From the NCBI GenBank assembly GCA_024224995.1, contig JAAENB010000115.1, forward strand, positions 1 to 8,486: a stretch of 8,486 nucleotides of DNA. The letters run 5' to 3'. The stretch's first letter is position 1. Each line of letters opens with the position of its first letter. The DNA is from a bacterium (GTDB taxonomy: Bacteria > Spirochaetota > UBA4802 > UBA5550). A model generated the notes under the pieces. It saw nothing but the letters and a program-made list of their open reading frames with translations, searched no databases and had not been told where the DNA came from. Positions 1-6,916 of the stretch are shown one piece after another. A program made the position numbers and the translations under genes.

Positions 1-1029
1 AAGTTGATTAAGGGTTTGTTCTCTTTCATCATTGGTTGAAGCAAGGCCGGCCCTACTCTTACCAATTGCGTCAAGCTCATCGATAAAGATTATACAGGGA
101 GCTTTTTCCCTGGCCTGCTTAAACAAATCCCTAACCCTTGCAGCACCGACTCCGACAAACATCTCAACAAAATCGGCTCCCGACATCTTGAAAAATGTTA
201 CTGCTGATTCTCCGGCAACTGCTCTGGCAATTAAGGTTTTACCGGTTCCAGGAGGTCCAACAAGAAGGACTCCCTTTGGAATTTTCCCACCAATTTCAGT
301 ATATTTTTGAGGTTTTTGGAGAAAATCAACGACTTCGACAAGTTCCTCTTTTGATTCCTCACAGCCTGCAACATCATCAAAACGGGTTTTAAGATCCTCT
401 TCCGCAACTATCTTGGCATTATTCTGGCCAAAACTCATTACATTATTTCCACCCATATTGCCCATTTTCTTAACAATAAAACGCCATATAAATATAAACA
501 AAGCCAATGGGAGGATTCCGCGAAGTAATATTTCGAAAAAATAATTTGGTTTTTCATGCTCGGCATAGTATTCAACATGCAGTTCATTCAATAAAGGGAT
601 AAAAGCCTGATCCTCGAATACCGGAACCGTACTGTATATTTTCTCCTTTTCACCCTGACTGACAGACTCCCGTAAACTATCCATAAGACTTGGAGTCGTT
701 TCTGTTTCATTTTGCCTTCTGGCTTTTGTATAACCCAGGATTTGGGAGGAGGTTAATTTCACCCTGACAATTTCCCCTACTTCCAACTTCTCCTTAAAAA
801 GGCTAAAAGTAATCTGTGTTTCAGGGGACTTGGCAAGAAACATATTCAACAGAAAAATCACACCTAAAACCAGTAAAAAATACCATAGGGAAAATTTATA
901 TTTACCCTGTTTCATCTTTTTTACCCGTTTATCCAAATTTTCCGAATTAAGCTCCTTCTTTGCTTTATCCCACCAGTTTTCCGGTTCCTTTTTGGAACTC
1001 TCATTTTTATTTTTATCTGAATTATCCAT
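1..1029 (-). CDS. ftsH: ATP-dependent zinc metalloprotease FtsH, N-terminal part (cut by left window edge)
   Basis: This is the first 343 codons of the membrane-anchored AAA+ protease that degrades misfolded membrane proteins and short-lived regulators. Translation of the minus strand gives a charged cytoplasmic N-terminus of about 45 residues, a first membrane segment (about 46-65), an extracytoplasmic domain (about 66-163), and a second membrane segment (about 165-186). The AAA+ module follows, with Walker A GPPGTGKT at 258-265, the aromatic pore loop FVGVG at 291-295 and Walker B CIIFIDE at 312-318. The frame is open to the edge, ending in ERE-QTLNQL, so the second region of homology and the M41 HEXXH peptidase are outside the window. 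The ATG is preceded by AAGGA (1035-1039) with 5-base spacing. It lies downstream of topA on the same strand. A weak promoter (TTTACT, 17 bases, TACTTT) may lie in the gap, or it may be read through from topA. Family assignment is very secure. Confidence 0.97.
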   Translation of the reverse strand, partial: MDNSDKNKNESSKKEPENWWDKAKKELNSENLDKRVKKMKQGKYKFSLWYFLLVLGVIFLLNMFLAKSPETQITFSLFKEKLEVGEIVRVKLTSSQILGYTKARRQNETETTPSLMDSLRESVSQGEKEKIYSTVPVFEDQAFIPLLNELHVEYYAEHEKPNYFFEILLRGILPLALFIFIWRFIVKKMGNMGGNNVMSFGQNNAKIVAEEDLKTRFDDVAGCEESKEELVEVVDFLQKPQKYTEIGGKIPKGVLLVGPPGTGKTLIARAVAGESAVTFFKMSGADFVEMFVGVGAARVRDLFKQAREKAPCIIFIDELDAIGKSRAGLASTNDEREQTLNQL

Positions 1030-1127
1030 AGTTTTCCTTAAATTTGAAGCACCATTTCCTAACGCTTTCAATTAAAGTAGAAATAATTAAGAATAAAGTA
1101 AAGAGAATAGTTACTTTTCATATGATA

Positions 1128-1182
1128 ATTATTCCCTTTTACTTCAGGAATAATCAAAAAAAAGATTTTTTTGATTATTCCT
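1128..1182 (-). terminator. Hairpin cluster at the topA 3' end (perfect 17-bp inverted repeat plus an alternative 8-bp arm)
   Basis: Positions 1146-1162 and 1166-1182 are perfect inverted repeats of 17 bases around a 3-base loop. The outer 10 pairs are mixed sequence and the inner 7 are A:T. In the topA mRNA the 5' arm begins in the last Lys/Glu codons and contains the TAA stop (1177-1175). A third copy of the outer arm (ATTATTCC on the plus strand, 1128-1135) could pair with 1147-1154 in competition with the long hairpin. The likely role is 3' end protection or termination after topA. It is not a textbook intrinsic terminator, because the U run is inside the stem rather than after a GC-rich stem. 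The repeat itself is certain; the function is inferred. Confidence 0.5.
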
Positions 1183-3595
1183 TCTCTTTCTTTGTTCCTT
1201 TTTCAGGTTTTTCCTCACCCGGCAACGGTTTGGCATTTCTACATTTTGGAAATGCGCTGCAAGCCAGGAATGGTCCCCGCCTGGCCATTTTCACAACCAT
1301 CTCCGCTCCACATTTTTCGCATACTTCCCCACTAACATCGGGAACTTCAATCACATTTCCATCTTTATCGATTGGGAGTGTATTCTTACAATCAGGGTAT
1401 CCACTACAAGCCAGGAAATTCCCTGATCTTCCCGCTTTTACAATCATCGGTTTACCACACTTATTGCAATCCCGTTCAATTTTCGGCATCTCCACCGGTT
1501 TTCCCTCTTTGTCAGCCGACATTGTTGTTTTGCATTCAGGATAACCTGTACAGGCATAGAATTTTTTACCATAACGGGATGTTTTTAATATCATTGCCTT
1601 ACCACATTCAGGGCAATCCACATCAACCGCCTTTATCTCGCCATCTTCACCCTCATCTGCCTCACCACCAGGCATCGGAAGCAAACCTTTACACTCCGGG
1701 TAATTTTTACAGCCAAGAAAAGCGCCGTTTTTTGAATACCTGATCACGAGGGAACTACCACAAACAGGACATTTTTCCTCACCCTCATAATCACGGCCTT
1801 TTAGCGGTTCGGCCTTTTCCATGGCCTCATCGAGTCTTTCATGAAAAGGTTTATAGAATTCATCGATCAGTTTTACCCAGTCTTTATCACCCTGTTCAAC
1901 CTTATCAAGCCCCTCTTCCAGCCCTGCTGTAAATTTCAGATCCATTATATTAGTAAAATTACTTAATAAAATATCATTTACAGCCATTCCAAGCTCTGTT
2001 GCATGAAAAGCACGTTTCTCTATTCGGACATAACCTCTATCCCGGATAGTCTTAATTATCGGTGCATACGTGGAAGGACGGCCAATCCCCTCTTTCTCCA
2101 TCGCCTTAACAAGACTTGCCTCGGAATACCTTGGAGGCGGTTTGGTAAAGTGCTGGGTCTCTTCAAGGGAATCCAGACTGATTGGAGTTTCAATATCCAA
2201 CCGGGGGAGTTTCTGGTACTTATCATCCTCTTTCCCTTTTTTGGAAATTTTATTCTCTGGAACAAGAATTGTATATCCATCAAAGATCTCCACCCTACCC
2301 TTTGCCTCGAATATCCCGTCAGCCGCAGATATAACAATGGTTGTAATATCATACTCGGCAGGTTTCATCTGGGAAGCGACAAAACGCTGCCAGATAAGTT
2401 CGTAGAGCCTGAATTGATCCTTGGAAAGATAATCCTTTACCTTCTCCGGAGTATTGGCAACAGACGATGGCCTAATTGCCTCATGGGCGTCCTGTGCATT
2501 TTTTTTGGAAGAATAGGTATTTTCCTTTGAAGGAAGATACTTCTCTGTATAAGTCTCCTGGATAAAAGTCCTTACCTCTTCAATGGCTTCAGGGGCAACC
2601 CTTGTCGAGTCTGTTCTCATATAGGTAATCAAACCGGTAAGGCCACTTTCCAGCTCAATCCCCTCATACAGTTTTTGCGCTACAGACATAGTTTTAGAGG
2701 TACCGAAACTTAGCCGGGTACTGGCCGCCTGTTGTAGAGTGGATGTGATAAAAGGAGCCCCTGGTTTCCCTTTCGAACGTCTTTTATCAACTTTATCAAT
2801 TTTATAATCGGCTTTCCTTAAAATTTCGGCTATCTCTTTTACAGATTCACCTTTTTGGGCAAAAGGGGTGCCCAGGGCGAATTTCTCACCTTTCCACTTT
2901 TTTAAAGCCGCCTCAAAGAGTCCGGCTTTATCTGCAGTTGGAAAGATCCGGGCATTAATTTTCCAGAACTCCTCCGGTGTAAAAACGCCGATTTCACGTT
3001 CACGGTCAACCACCATACGAACCGCGACAGACTGGACCCTGCCGGCACTAAGATTTTTTGCGACCTTCTTCCATAGAAATGGAGAAAGGCTAAATCCCAC
3101 CAACCGATCCAGTATCCGTCTCCCCTGTTGGGCATTAACACGATCCATATCAATTTCCCGGGGATTGTCTATTGCATCAAGAACCGCCTTCTTGGTAACC
3201 GCCGAATAGGTTACCCGTTTAATCGGCTTTTCCGTTTTTCCAATAATCTCTTGCAGGTGCCAGGCTATCGCCTCACCCTCTCTATCGGGGTCCGGGGCAA
3301 GATAGATTTCATCTACATCAGATGCGGCCTTCTGTAACTCTTTTACAGTTTTTTCTTTCCCTTTTATGGTAATGTACTCCGGCTTATAATCATTTTCGAT
3401 ATCAATACCAAAAGCATTTTTCCCACGGCCACTTTTAAGGTCCCGGATATGGCCAACTGAAGCCTTTACAGAAAAATCCCTACCTAATATTTTTTTTATA
3501 GTTTTTGCTTTTGCCGGACTTTCAACTATAAGTAATTTTTTCACTTTCTTTTTTTTCTTTACAGTCTTTTTCTTCGCTGAAGCTGTTTCTGCCAC
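1175..3595 (-). CDS. topA: DNA topoisomerase I (type IA, omega protein)
   Basis: This enzyme relaxes negative supercoils by transient single-strand cleavage through a 5'-phosphotyrosine. The protein is 806 residues from the GTG at 3595. A lysine-rich tail (about 10-20) precedes the TOPRIM domain, with LIVESPAKAK (catalytic Glu25) and the Mg-binding DPDREGE (Asp102, Asp104, Glu106). The active-site segment GLITYMRTDS places the catalytic Tyr at 325 and the adjacent Arg at 327. IGRPSTYAPII (about 504-514) is another conserved family block. Four C-terminal zinc ribbons follow, with Cys at 609/612/629/635, 661/664/682/688, 710/713/730/736 and 759/762/779/785; E. coli TopA has three such Cys4 ribbons. 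The protein ends in a Lys/Glu-rich tail. The GTG start is preferred over an ATG ten codons upstream (3625) because AGGGAGGAG sits just before the GTG and nothing comparable precedes the ATG. All catalytic residues are present. Confidence 0.97.
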   Translation of the reverse strand: MAETASAKKKTVKKKKKVKKLLIVESPAKAKTIKKILGRDFSVKASVGHIRDLKSGRGKNAFGIDIENDYKPEYITIKGKEKTVKELQKAASDVDEIYLAPDPDREGEAIAWHLQEIIGKTEKPIKRVTYSAVTKKAVLDAIDNPREIDMDRVNAQQGRRILDRLVGFSLSPFLWKKVAKNLSAGRVQSVAVRMVVDREREIGVFTPEEFWKINARIFPTADKAGLFEAALKKWKGEKFALGTPFAQKGESVKEIAEILRKADYKIDKVDKRRSKGKPGAPFITSTLQQAASTRLSFGTSKTMSVAQKLYEGIELESGLTGLITYMRTDSTRVAPEAIEEVRTFIQETYTEKYLPSKENTYSSKKNAQDAHEAIRPSSVANTPEKVKDYLSKDQFRLYELIWQRFVASQMKPAEYDITTIVISAADGIFEAKGRVEIFDGYTILVPENKISKKGKEDDKYQKLPRLDIETPISLDSLEETQHFTKPPPRYSEASLVKAMEKEGIGRPSTYAPIIKTIRDRGYVRIEKRAFHATELGMAVNDILLSNFTNIMDLKFTAGLEEGLDKVEQGDKDWVKLIDEFYKPFHERLDEAMEKAEPLKGRDYEGEEKCPVCGSSLVIRYSKNGAFLGCKNYPECKGLLPMPGGEADEGEDGEIKAVDVDCPECGKAMILKTSRYGKKFYACTGYPECKTTMSADKEGKPVEMPKIERDCNKCGKPMIVKAGRSGNFLACSGYPDCKNTLPIDKDGNVIEVPDVSGEVCEKCGAEMVVKMARRGPFLACSAFPKCRNAKPLPGEEKPEKGTKKEKE

Positions 3596-3598
3596 AAA

Positions 3599-3607
3599 CT
3601 CCTCCCT
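3599..3607 (-). promoter_or_regulatory. Strong ribosome binding site that sets the topA GTG start
   Basis: The minus strand reads AGGGAGGAG here. Its GGAGG core (3601-3605) lies 5 bases before GTG at 3595. It falls inside the reading frame of the longer ATG alternative at 3625, which has no purine-rich upstream sequence. It therefore decides the start in favour of the 806-residue form. Confidence 0.8.
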
Positions 3608-3646
3608 AAATTTAATATAAATCATTCAGGACTTATTCAAAAATGA

Positions 3647-3676
3647 ATTGTTAAACAAGCTTTTAAATTTTGTCAA
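3647..3676 (-). promoter_or_regulatory. Candidate sigma-70-type promoter for topA
   Basis: A perfect TTGACA -35 box lies at 3676-3671 and TAACAAT at 3653-3647, 17 bases apart. The -10 is weak: TAACAA matches 3 of 6, or AACAAT 4 of 6 with an 18-base spacer. Transcription would begin near 3640, giving a 5' UTR of about 45 bases before the GTG. The -35 box overlaps a plus-strand TTGTCA (3670-3675) that could serve the divergent flavoprotein gene. CAAGCTT occurs at 3657-3663 and 3674-3680, flanking the spacer. The exact -35 makes this fairly credible for an AT-rich region. Confidence 0.5.
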
Positions 3677-3741
3677 GCTTATTTTCAATATTTACATCAT
3701 TTTACTTGTTTCAACACCATATTTACAGTAATCTGCCCAAT

Positions 3742-5274
3742 ATGGGCTACTGTGAAATAATAATTAAATTACCTACAGATTATAATGATCAACAACTAAA
3801 TAAAGCAATAAAAAAAAATCTCAACATCTCAAATTTTTCAAAAACCATTCAAAAAAAAAGTCTTGATGCCAGAAAAAAAAACCAGATCCATTGGCAAATG
3901 AGAGTTGCTGTCACATCAGAGGAATTAAAAACTGGAGCTTCCCCTATATTGGAAACACTCCAAATCCCCCACAAAAAAAGAGATAATAAAGTAGTCGTTG
4001 TTGGTACCGGCCCCGCTGGAATTTTTGCTGCCACAGTTCTCCAGAAAGCGGGATTCAATACCACTCTTATTGAAAGAGGAAAAATAGTAAACGAAAGAAA
4101 AAAGGATATCGACAATTTTGAAAAAAACTCCTTTTTTACTACAAACAGTAATTATGCTTTTGGCGAAGGTGGAGCCGGAACTTTTTCCGACGGAAAATTA
4201 ACCAGTCGAACAAAAAGAATAACAAAGGAGAAGGATTTTATTCTCCAATCCTATATTGAAGCAGGTGCCCCTGAAGAGATCGCCTACATGACACATCCAC
4301 ACCTGGGAAGCGACAACTTATTGAAAATCACTGAAAATCTCCGGAAAAAATTCCAGGCGAATGGGGGCTCAATCATTTTTGACTGCCTGGTTTCGGATCT
4401 AAACACAAAAGATAATAAAGTTATCTCCGTTAAAACAAATTCCGGTGACATAGAGGGGAATGCGTTTCTATTTGCCACAGGACATTCCGCATACGAAACA
4501 TACAAATTCCTTATAAAAAAAGGGATTCAGTACAAGAATAAAAATTTCGCCATTGGCTCACGGGTGGAGCACCACCAGGAATTGATAAATGTGGCACAAT
4601 GGGGACACTCATCTCTCCCAGGGGTAAAAGCCGCTGAATATAGATTGACAAGTTCCAGCGACAACGATCTTCCGGTGTACACATTCTGTATGTGTCCCGG
4701 AGGAAAAATAGTTCCTGCTGCCCCGTATAGGGATCAGAATATCGTAAACGGAATGAGTCTATACAAAAGAGATTCACAGTATGCAAACTCTGCTGTAGTC
4801 GCAGGAATAAATTTGGAAAAAATATTCAAAAGGGAACTTGATCCTTTGGAATCGATAGAATGGCTGGAAAATCTGGAAAAAAAATTCCTGATAGAAGAAT
4901 ACAAAGCACCGGCGTCGACTATTGAGGAATTCCTGAACAACAAGTCAAATAATGGAGTTCAGGAATCCAGCTATCCAATGGGACTGATAAACTACAACCT
5001 TAATACCCTTTTACCCGATTTTATCTCAAAAGCAATGAGAAGAGGACTAGTGGATTTTACAAAAAAGTTAAAAGGATTTGAAAAAGGTTCAATTATCGGC
5101 CTGGAAAGCAAAACATCCGCACCAATTCAGGTAAAAAGAAGCAAAGAGGGCCTTGCCGACGGATTCTCCAACTTATATATAAATGGGGAGGGAAGCGGCT
5201 ACTCGGGAGGAATTATCAGTTCCGCGGCCGATGGGATCAAAGGTGCAATAGATATTATTTCACGCCTCGGATAA
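3742..5274 (+). CDS. COG2509-type FAD-dependent dehydrogenase of unknown substrate
   Basis: This is a 510-residue predicted cytosolic flavoprotein of the family often annotated as NAD(P)/FAD-dependent oxidoreductase or uncharacterized FAD-dependent dehydrogenase. An N-terminal alpha/beta region (1-80) ends in the family block KKSLDARKK. The Rossmann dinucleotide fold follows, with VGTGPAG at about 87-93 and the ribose-binding acidic residue in LIERG (Glu111). Other family marks are FGEGGAGTFSDGKL (140-153), FCMCPGG with Cys316 and Cys318, and the C-terminal FAD-contacting GEGSGYSGGI (482-491). A TTG at 3670 would add 24 hydrophobic residues. I prefer the ATG at 3742 because family members begin close to this point, but neither start has a Shine-Dalgarno sequence. 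The first 140 coding bases contain three A9 tracts. The reaction and partners are unknown. Its 3' end overlaps the convergent rlmG by 20 bases, leaving no room for a separate terminator. Confidence 0.9.
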   Translation: MGYCEIIIKLPTDYNDQQLNKAIKKNLNISNFSKTIQKKSLDARKKNQIHWQMRVAVTSEELKTGASPILETLQIPHKKRDNKVVVVGTGPAGIFAATVLQKAGFNTTLIERGKIVNERKKDIDNFEKNSFFTTNSNYAFGEGGAGTFSDGKLTSRTKRITKEKDFILQSYIEAGAPEEIAYMTHPHLGSDNLLKITENLRKKFQANGGSIIFDCLVSDLNTKDNKVISVKTNSGDIEGNAFLFATGHSAYETYKFLIKKGIQYKNKNFAIGSRVEHHQELINVAQWGHSSLPGVKAAEYRLTSSSDNDLPVYTFCMCPGGKIVPAAPYRDQNIVNGMSLYKRDSQYANSAVVAGINLEKIFKRELDPLESIEWLENLEKKFLIEEYKAPASTIEEFLNNKSNNGVQESSYPMGLINYNLNTLLPDFISKAMRRGLVDFTKKLKGFEKGSIIGLESKTSAPIQVKRSKEGLADGFSNLYINGEGSGYSGGIISSAADGIKGAIDIISRLG

Positions 5275-6382
5275 TCGAAAATTTTTTATTTGATTTAATT
5301 ATCTGAACTTTACCGAAAATTTTGGAAAGCTGTTTTTCATAGGACAGGTGCCTGTTGGCAACTATAAACAATTCCCCTCCCGGTTTCAGGACTGAATAAC
5401 TTTCATGGAACATTTTTATGGCTGTTGACGTTGAAAGACTATGACTATTGTGAAATGGGGGATTACAGAACACGACATCGGTGGAATCCTTTTCAACACC
5501 CTCAAGAGAATCACCAACCTGATAACCGGCCCTTTCCTCAATTCCGTTCCTGACAAATGATGCTTCTGCTGATTTTACCGCCAGATACGACTCATCAAGG
5601 CAGAGTATTTTTGCATCAGGCCATTGAAATGCCGCTTTGACAGCAAGAATACCATCACCACATGCAAGATCAATAATTTTATCCTTTTTGTTCACATAGG
5701 GAAAATGGGAAAGCATGAATGCCGCTCCGGGATCAAGCCTTCCATGAGCAAAAACATTAGGATAATTAACCAACTCAAAATTTTCATCAGATGGCTTATA
5801 TGTCACTGGAAAGTTTTTCAGGTTACCAACCTTTCCACCAGTTTCGCCAAGTACCAGTCTGGCCTTCTTCCAGGCCAGGGAGGTTTTAACATCCTCCAGG
5901 TAGTGCTCAAAGAGTGAAACTGTTGAACTATGTATATTTTTAGCCATATCGGCAGCAATAACCGGTAATCCCGGGGGAAATATTAATGAAATATTCTGAA
6001 GTAGGTATTCGAGATAATTCAGGCTTTTTGGTATTTTTAATACTATAAAATCAATTTTACCCTCTGGGACTTCATCAGGATGTATAAACTGAACATCCTT
6101 ACTCTTAAAACCATTAACCAGTAAATTGTTTTTACACTCCTTTTGTGAACAAAATGAATCATTCTGAAAAATCACCGAAGCTTCCCCCAAAAGAGGTATT
6201 GTCAGAGCACCAAAACTATCATTTAGAACTAAAAAAGTACCCTCTTTTTTAATATCCCGTTCAGCCAGGTTATTAAGAATATAGAGATCTGCGCTATTCC
6301 ATCCCTGAAGAGACCGGTTGTTCTCATCTGAATTTCTTTTTATTGTATATGAACCAAAAGCGGTTTCACAATTATTATCCAT
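5255..6382 (-). CDS. rlmG: RlmG-like 23S rRNA (guanine-N2) methyltransferase
   Basis: This 375-residue protein matches the length and two-domain plan of RlmG (E. coli RlmG, the m2G1835 enzyme of 23S rRNA, is about 378 residues) and the related RsmC family. The N-terminal half (1-200) is a degenerate methyltransferase-like fold; LKIPKSLNYLEYLL at about 115-128 is a typical RlmG block. The catalytic half contains NVFAHGRLDPGAAFMLSHFP (209-228), the SAM-binding IIDLACGDGIL (236-246), an acidic motif II in CLDES (Asp263) and the guanine N2-methyltransferase motif NPPFHN (307-312). The GGELFIVANRHLSYEKQL segment (335-352) is also RlmG-like. The start ATG has only a weak AAGG upstream. It lies downstream of queD on the same strand, but a terminator intervenes, so its own promoter is expected between 6383 and 6470. 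RsmC is a less likely alternative; the target base is inferred from the family. Confidence 0.85.
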   Translation of the reverse strand: MDNNCETAFGSYTIKRNSDENNRSLQGWNSADLYILNNLAERDIKKEGTFLVLNDSFGALTIPLLGEASVIFQNDSFCSQKECKNNLLVNGFKSKDVQFIHPDEVPEGKIDFIVLKIPKSLNYLEYLLQNISLIFPPGLPVIAADMAKNIHSSTVSLFEHYLEDVKTSLAWKKARLVLGETGGKVGNLKNFPVTYKPSDENFELVNYPNVFAHGRLDPGAAFMLSHFPYVNKKDKIIDLACGDGILAVKAAFQWPDAKILCLDESYLAVKSAEASFVRNGIEERAGYQVGDSLEGVEKDSTDVVFCNPPFHNSHSLSTSTAIKMFHESYSVLKPGGELFIVANRHLSYEKQLSKIFGKVQIIKSNKKFSIIRGVK

Positions 6383-6470
6383 ATTACCAACCTTTAAACC
6401 TTATTCCGTTTATCTTCAGACTGATTTCAAATCATTACAAAACAATTCGTATTTCAAGAACACCAGATAC

Positions 6471-6491
6471 AAAAAAGGGAAAATCTCTCCC
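6471..6491 (-). terminator. Intrinsic terminator directly after queD
   Basis: On the minus strand, GGGAGA, loop GAT, TTTCCC and then TTTTTT form a 6-bp hairpin (one G:U pair) followed by six Us. It begins one base after the queD TAG stop (6494-6492). This is the classic Rho-independent layout. It suggests that queD and the downstream rlmG are mostly separate transcripts. Confidence 0.75.
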
Positions 6492-6863
6492 CTATCTATT
6501 TGAGAAAGAAGCCACATGCTTTTCTGTCTCAAAAACTTCAACCAGGGACAATCCTGCCGGTTTTATTGTTAATTGCTTTTCCATTTCAAGAAAAATATAC
6601 TCTGCGATTCTCTCCGCACTTGGGTTTCCATCGGAGAAAAAAGGTAAATCATTTAAATTTGTATGATCCAGTTCCTTAAAAATCTCCTTCAACCCTTTTT
6701 TAAGAATCCCAAAATCACACAGCATCCCCCCCTTATCAAGAACAGAACCTTCCACGGTAACACGTACCTTATAATTATGACCATGAAGGTTCTCACATTT
6801 ACCATGGAAATTTTCAAGGAAATGGGCTGCTGCGAACCATTCCTCAACTCGGGCTGTATACAT
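6492..6863 (-). CDS. queD: 6-carboxy-5,6,7,8-tetrahydropterin synthase QueD (PTPS family)
   Basis: This enzyme converts 7,8-dihydroneopterin triphosphate to 6-carboxytetrahydropterin, the second step toward preQ0 and the queuosine base in tRNA position 34. The protein is 123 residues, about the usual bacterial QueD length. Zinc ligands are His14 (FAAAHFL) and His27/His29 (ENLHGHNY). The catalytic Cys23 in the CxxxHGH signature favours QueD over PTPS-III enzymes, which carry Glu at that place. Asp50 in LCDF, Asp66-His67 in LDHTNL and the substrate-binding Glu112 in VFETEKH complete the set. The ATG is preceded by AGAGAGG with suitable spacing. No queC, queE or queF is adjacent, so the pathway is dispersed. 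The gene is head to head with murE at 40 bases and ends in its own terminator. A 6-pyruvoyl-tetrahydropterin synthase role is less likely. Confidence 0.92.
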   Translation of the reverse strand: MYTARVEEWFAAAHFLENFHGKCENLHGHNYKVRVTVEGSVLDKGGMLCDFGILKKGLKEIFKELDHTNLNDLPFFSDGNPSAERIAEYIFLEMEKQLTIKPAGLSLVEVFETEKHVASFSNR

Positions 6864-6874
6864 CTTTGCCTCTC

Positions 6875-6903
6875 TTGCAGAAAATTTATTCTATTGATAC
6901 CAT
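6875..6903 (+). promoter_or_regulatory. Candidate murE promoter giving a leaderless or near-leaderless mRNA
   Basis: TTGCAG (6875-6880, 3 of 6) and TACCAT (6898-6903, 4 of 6) are 17 bases apart. Standard spacing puts the transcription start about 6910, at the second in-frame ATG of murE. No Shine-Dalgarno sequence precedes either ATG, which fits a leaderless message. The box matches are modest and a promoter further upstream, inside queD, is possible. Confidence 0.3.
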
Positions 6904-6916
6904 ATGATCATGAAAA
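6888..6916 (-). promoter_or_regulatory. Candidate promoter for queD
   Basis: The minus strand has TTTTCA (6916-6911, 4 of 6 to the -35 consensus), 17 bases, then TAGAAT (6893-6888, 5 of 6 to the -10 consensus). Transcription would begin near 6881, leaving a short 5' UTR of about 18 bases containing the queD ribosome binding site. The -35 lies inside the first codons of murE, so the two promoters overlap. Confidence 0.45.

Noticed and set aside
1044..1544. Long open plus-strand frame (166 codons) opposite the topA zinc-ribbon region.
   Set aside because: It is antisense to a well-conserved gene, its composition mirrors the zinc-ribbon codons, and it shows no recognisable domain.
2003..2530. 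Open plus-strand frame of 175 codons opposite the middle of topA.
   Set aside because: It is a reverse-complement shadow of topA with no family features or ribosome binding site.
3596..3625. ATG start ten codons upstream for topA.
   Set aside because: It has no Shine-Dalgarno, and a strong AGGGAGGAG sits inside this extension directly before the GTG at 3595.
3670..3741. Upstream TTG start that would add 24 hydrophobic residues (signal-like) to the flavoprotein.
   Set aside because: No ribosome binding site precedes the TTG, it overlaps the likely topA -35 box, and the family N-terminus begins close to the ATG at 3742.
5276..5323. Direct repeat CGAAAATTTT (5276-5285 and 5314-5323) near the convergent gene ends.
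   Set aside because: It is short and AT-rich within rlmG coding sequence, with no sign of a mobile element or attachment site.
6422..6434. Perfect 13-base palindrome TGATTTCAAATCA upstream of rlmG, considered as an operator.
   Set aside because: It is a single short AT-rich copy with no second site or known regulator; chance is an adequate explanation.
6864..6903. Possible preQ1 riboswitch upstream of queD.
   Set aside because: The space between the predicted transcription start and the ATG is too short, and no pseudoknot-like sequence is visible.
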